This document shows positions 63,052 to 64,000 of a stretch of 64,000 nucleotides of DNA, piece after piece (positions within the stretch are counted from its first letter, which is position 1; every line of letters starts with the position of its first letter). The stretch covers positions 186,001 to 250,000 of the forward strand of contig WIUZ02000014.1 in NCBI GenBank assembly GCA_015956445.1. Reading direction: 5' to 3'. Origin of the DNA: Thelephora terrestris. Taxonomy: Eukaryota > Basidiomycota > Agaricomycetes > Thelephorales > Thelephoraceae. The position numbers were made by a program, and so were the translations under genes. The notes below the pieces were generated by a model, which saw only the letters and a list, made by a program, of their open reading frames with translations, did no database searches and was not told the DNA's origin.

Positions 63052-64000
63052 TCACCTCGCAAACCCAAGCTTACGCCTCTGCTCTGGAAAAAGGTGTCGG
63101 TCCCTTCGAACGTCAAGTCCGTCAAAGAAATAATCGTCCATGTTCCAATCCAACGCATCATCTCCCGTCACGATTTCAAACTTCTCCACGCACCCTCTCA
63201 GCTGTTCCAATGCCGGAGATGACTCCATCGGTACGGTCTCATGTTCATCCCATGGACAACGAATGAACAACGAGACGGACTCGAACGGCATCCCAGCATC
63301 CTTTCTCTTTTGGGCGACTTGGGGAAGATGCTGTAAGATCTGCTCGCCTCTCACACTAAACTCCCAAGCGTGAATCACAAGAGTGCCCAACATCGGACAC
63401 CGCCACTCGTTTGTGTCGTCGTCTCCGTCGTTGTCGACGGGTTCCTGGCCAAGGGCGAGGATGTACGCTATCGCGGCGGGATTGGAGAGGACCAAGGTTG
63501 TTATTTTCTGCAAACATGATAACACGTACTTAGCGTGGTCATGATCCCATATGTCTGGCCCTTCGACACATAAGACTTCGACGGCGTGAATGTTGATGCC
63601 TTCAAGGTAAGATATGTAGGATGCAGTGATGCCCTCGTCGATGCGGTGGATTTGCCAACTCATCTGCACGTCCACCACTAGATAGACCCGGCTGCTCTTA
63701 GCGTCTATAAGCTCTATAGTCGAGTCACTGTCGTCAGTCTTGAGTTTGACCCTCTTTATGTCAGCGAGGGGAGAAGGATTGTAGAACGGGAGGAGGTCAT
63801 TGAATTCGTTGGATTCGGTGGTGCCGTTCCAGTAATTGAATACTACCGAGCAGGATCTGGGGAAGGAGAGTTTGTCGATCAGATCAAGCTGGAGGTCTGT
63901 GCTTGTGGAATGGCTGTAGAAGCGAAGGCGAGGTAGATCAATGGCATCAAGGTCGCGCTCAATTTCGAATTGCTCGTCATAGTCCACCTCAAGCTCCTCC
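63052..64000 (-). CDS. 3' part of an F-box-type or leucine-rich protein gene, cut by the window edge
   Basis: The frame is open from the window end to the stop at 63052, about 315 residues in one exon. It reads DLPRLRFYSHSTSTDLQLDL, LPFYNPSPLADIKRV, KITTLVLSNPAAIAYI, CPMLGTLVIHAWEF, FESVSLFIRCPWDE and LEQLRGCVEKFEIVTGDDAL. The spaced LxxLxL pattern and the C-terminal ..VEKFEIV.. segment are like the C-terminal halves of mushroom F-box proteins, but the F-box itself would lie outside the window, so the family call is tentative. The 5' end is not present. Confidence 0.65.
   Translation of the reverse strand, partial: EELEVDYDEQFEIERDLDAIDLPRLRFYSHSTSTDLQLDLIDKLSFPRSCSVVFNYWNGTTESNEFNDLLPFYNPSPLADIKRVKLKTDDSDSTIELIDAKSSRVYLVVDVQMSWQIHRIDEGITASYISYLEGINIHAVEVLCVEGPDIWDHDHAKYVLSCLQKITTLVLSNPAAIAYILALGQEPVDNDGDDDTNEWRCPMLGTLVIHAWEFSVRGEQILQHLPQVAQKRKDAGMPFESVSLFIRCPWDEHETVPMESSPALEQLRGCVEKFEIVTGDDALDWNMDDYFFDGLDVRRDRHLFPEQRRKLGFAR

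Overview
The window looks like a nuclear contig of a mushroom-forming basidiomycete (Agaricomycetes). The genes are compact and broken by many 45-70 bp GT-AG introns, lie on both strands with short gaps, and belong to families typical of that group (serine carboxypeptidase, histidine acid phosphatase, expanded fungal kinase-like genes, His/Pro-rich membrane proteins, F-box proteins). No bacterial, CRISPR or rRNA signal was seen. All calls come from reading the sequence by eye. Exon borders are approximate unless stated, and CDS spans include introns.

Layout. 1-9.8 kb: a partial unknown gene, a secreted serine carboxypeptidase (minus), a histidine acid phosphatase of the phytase type (plus), and an endonuclease/exonuclease/phosphatase-fold protein (minus). 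9.8-18.9 kb: a tandem duplication of a gene with two kinase-like domains, whose copies flank an uncharacterised Agaricomycete gene. The first copy carries a 421-bp unit repeated twice at its 3' end; the second has lost half of its first kinase domain. 19.8-24 kb: GET2 (tail-anchored protein insertion) and the 75-kDa subunit of mitochondrial complex I. 24-34 kb: membrane or secreted proteins of unknown function. 34-41 kb: a transaldolase-like gene without the Schiff-base lysine, LCB1 (serine palmitoyltransferase), and a large disordered coiled-coil protein that diverges from LCB1 across 187 bp. 41-47.5 kb: a mostly empty stretch, a decayed copy of the 26.5-kb membrane protein, and an F-box protein.

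47.7-61 kb is a nest of mobile DNA. Three copies (A, B, C) of one 2.27-2.30 kb element have TG...CA ends, exact 5-bp target duplications, divergent genes of unknown function and a central array of GAAATCCCC motifs. B sits inside A, and A sits nine bases before the stop codon of a host gene that is itself decayed. C sits inside the reverse transcriptase of an otherwise open Tad/I-type LINE. The LINE ends in a poly(A) run 84 bp before the start codon of NOP53, a 60S ribosome assembly factor. The A/B/C family is the best candidate for something undescribed: its ends look like those of integrase-type or LTR-type insertions, but I recognise none of its proteins and see no polymerase or integrase in it.

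61-64 kb: NOP53 and the 3' part of an unknown protein that runs off the window.
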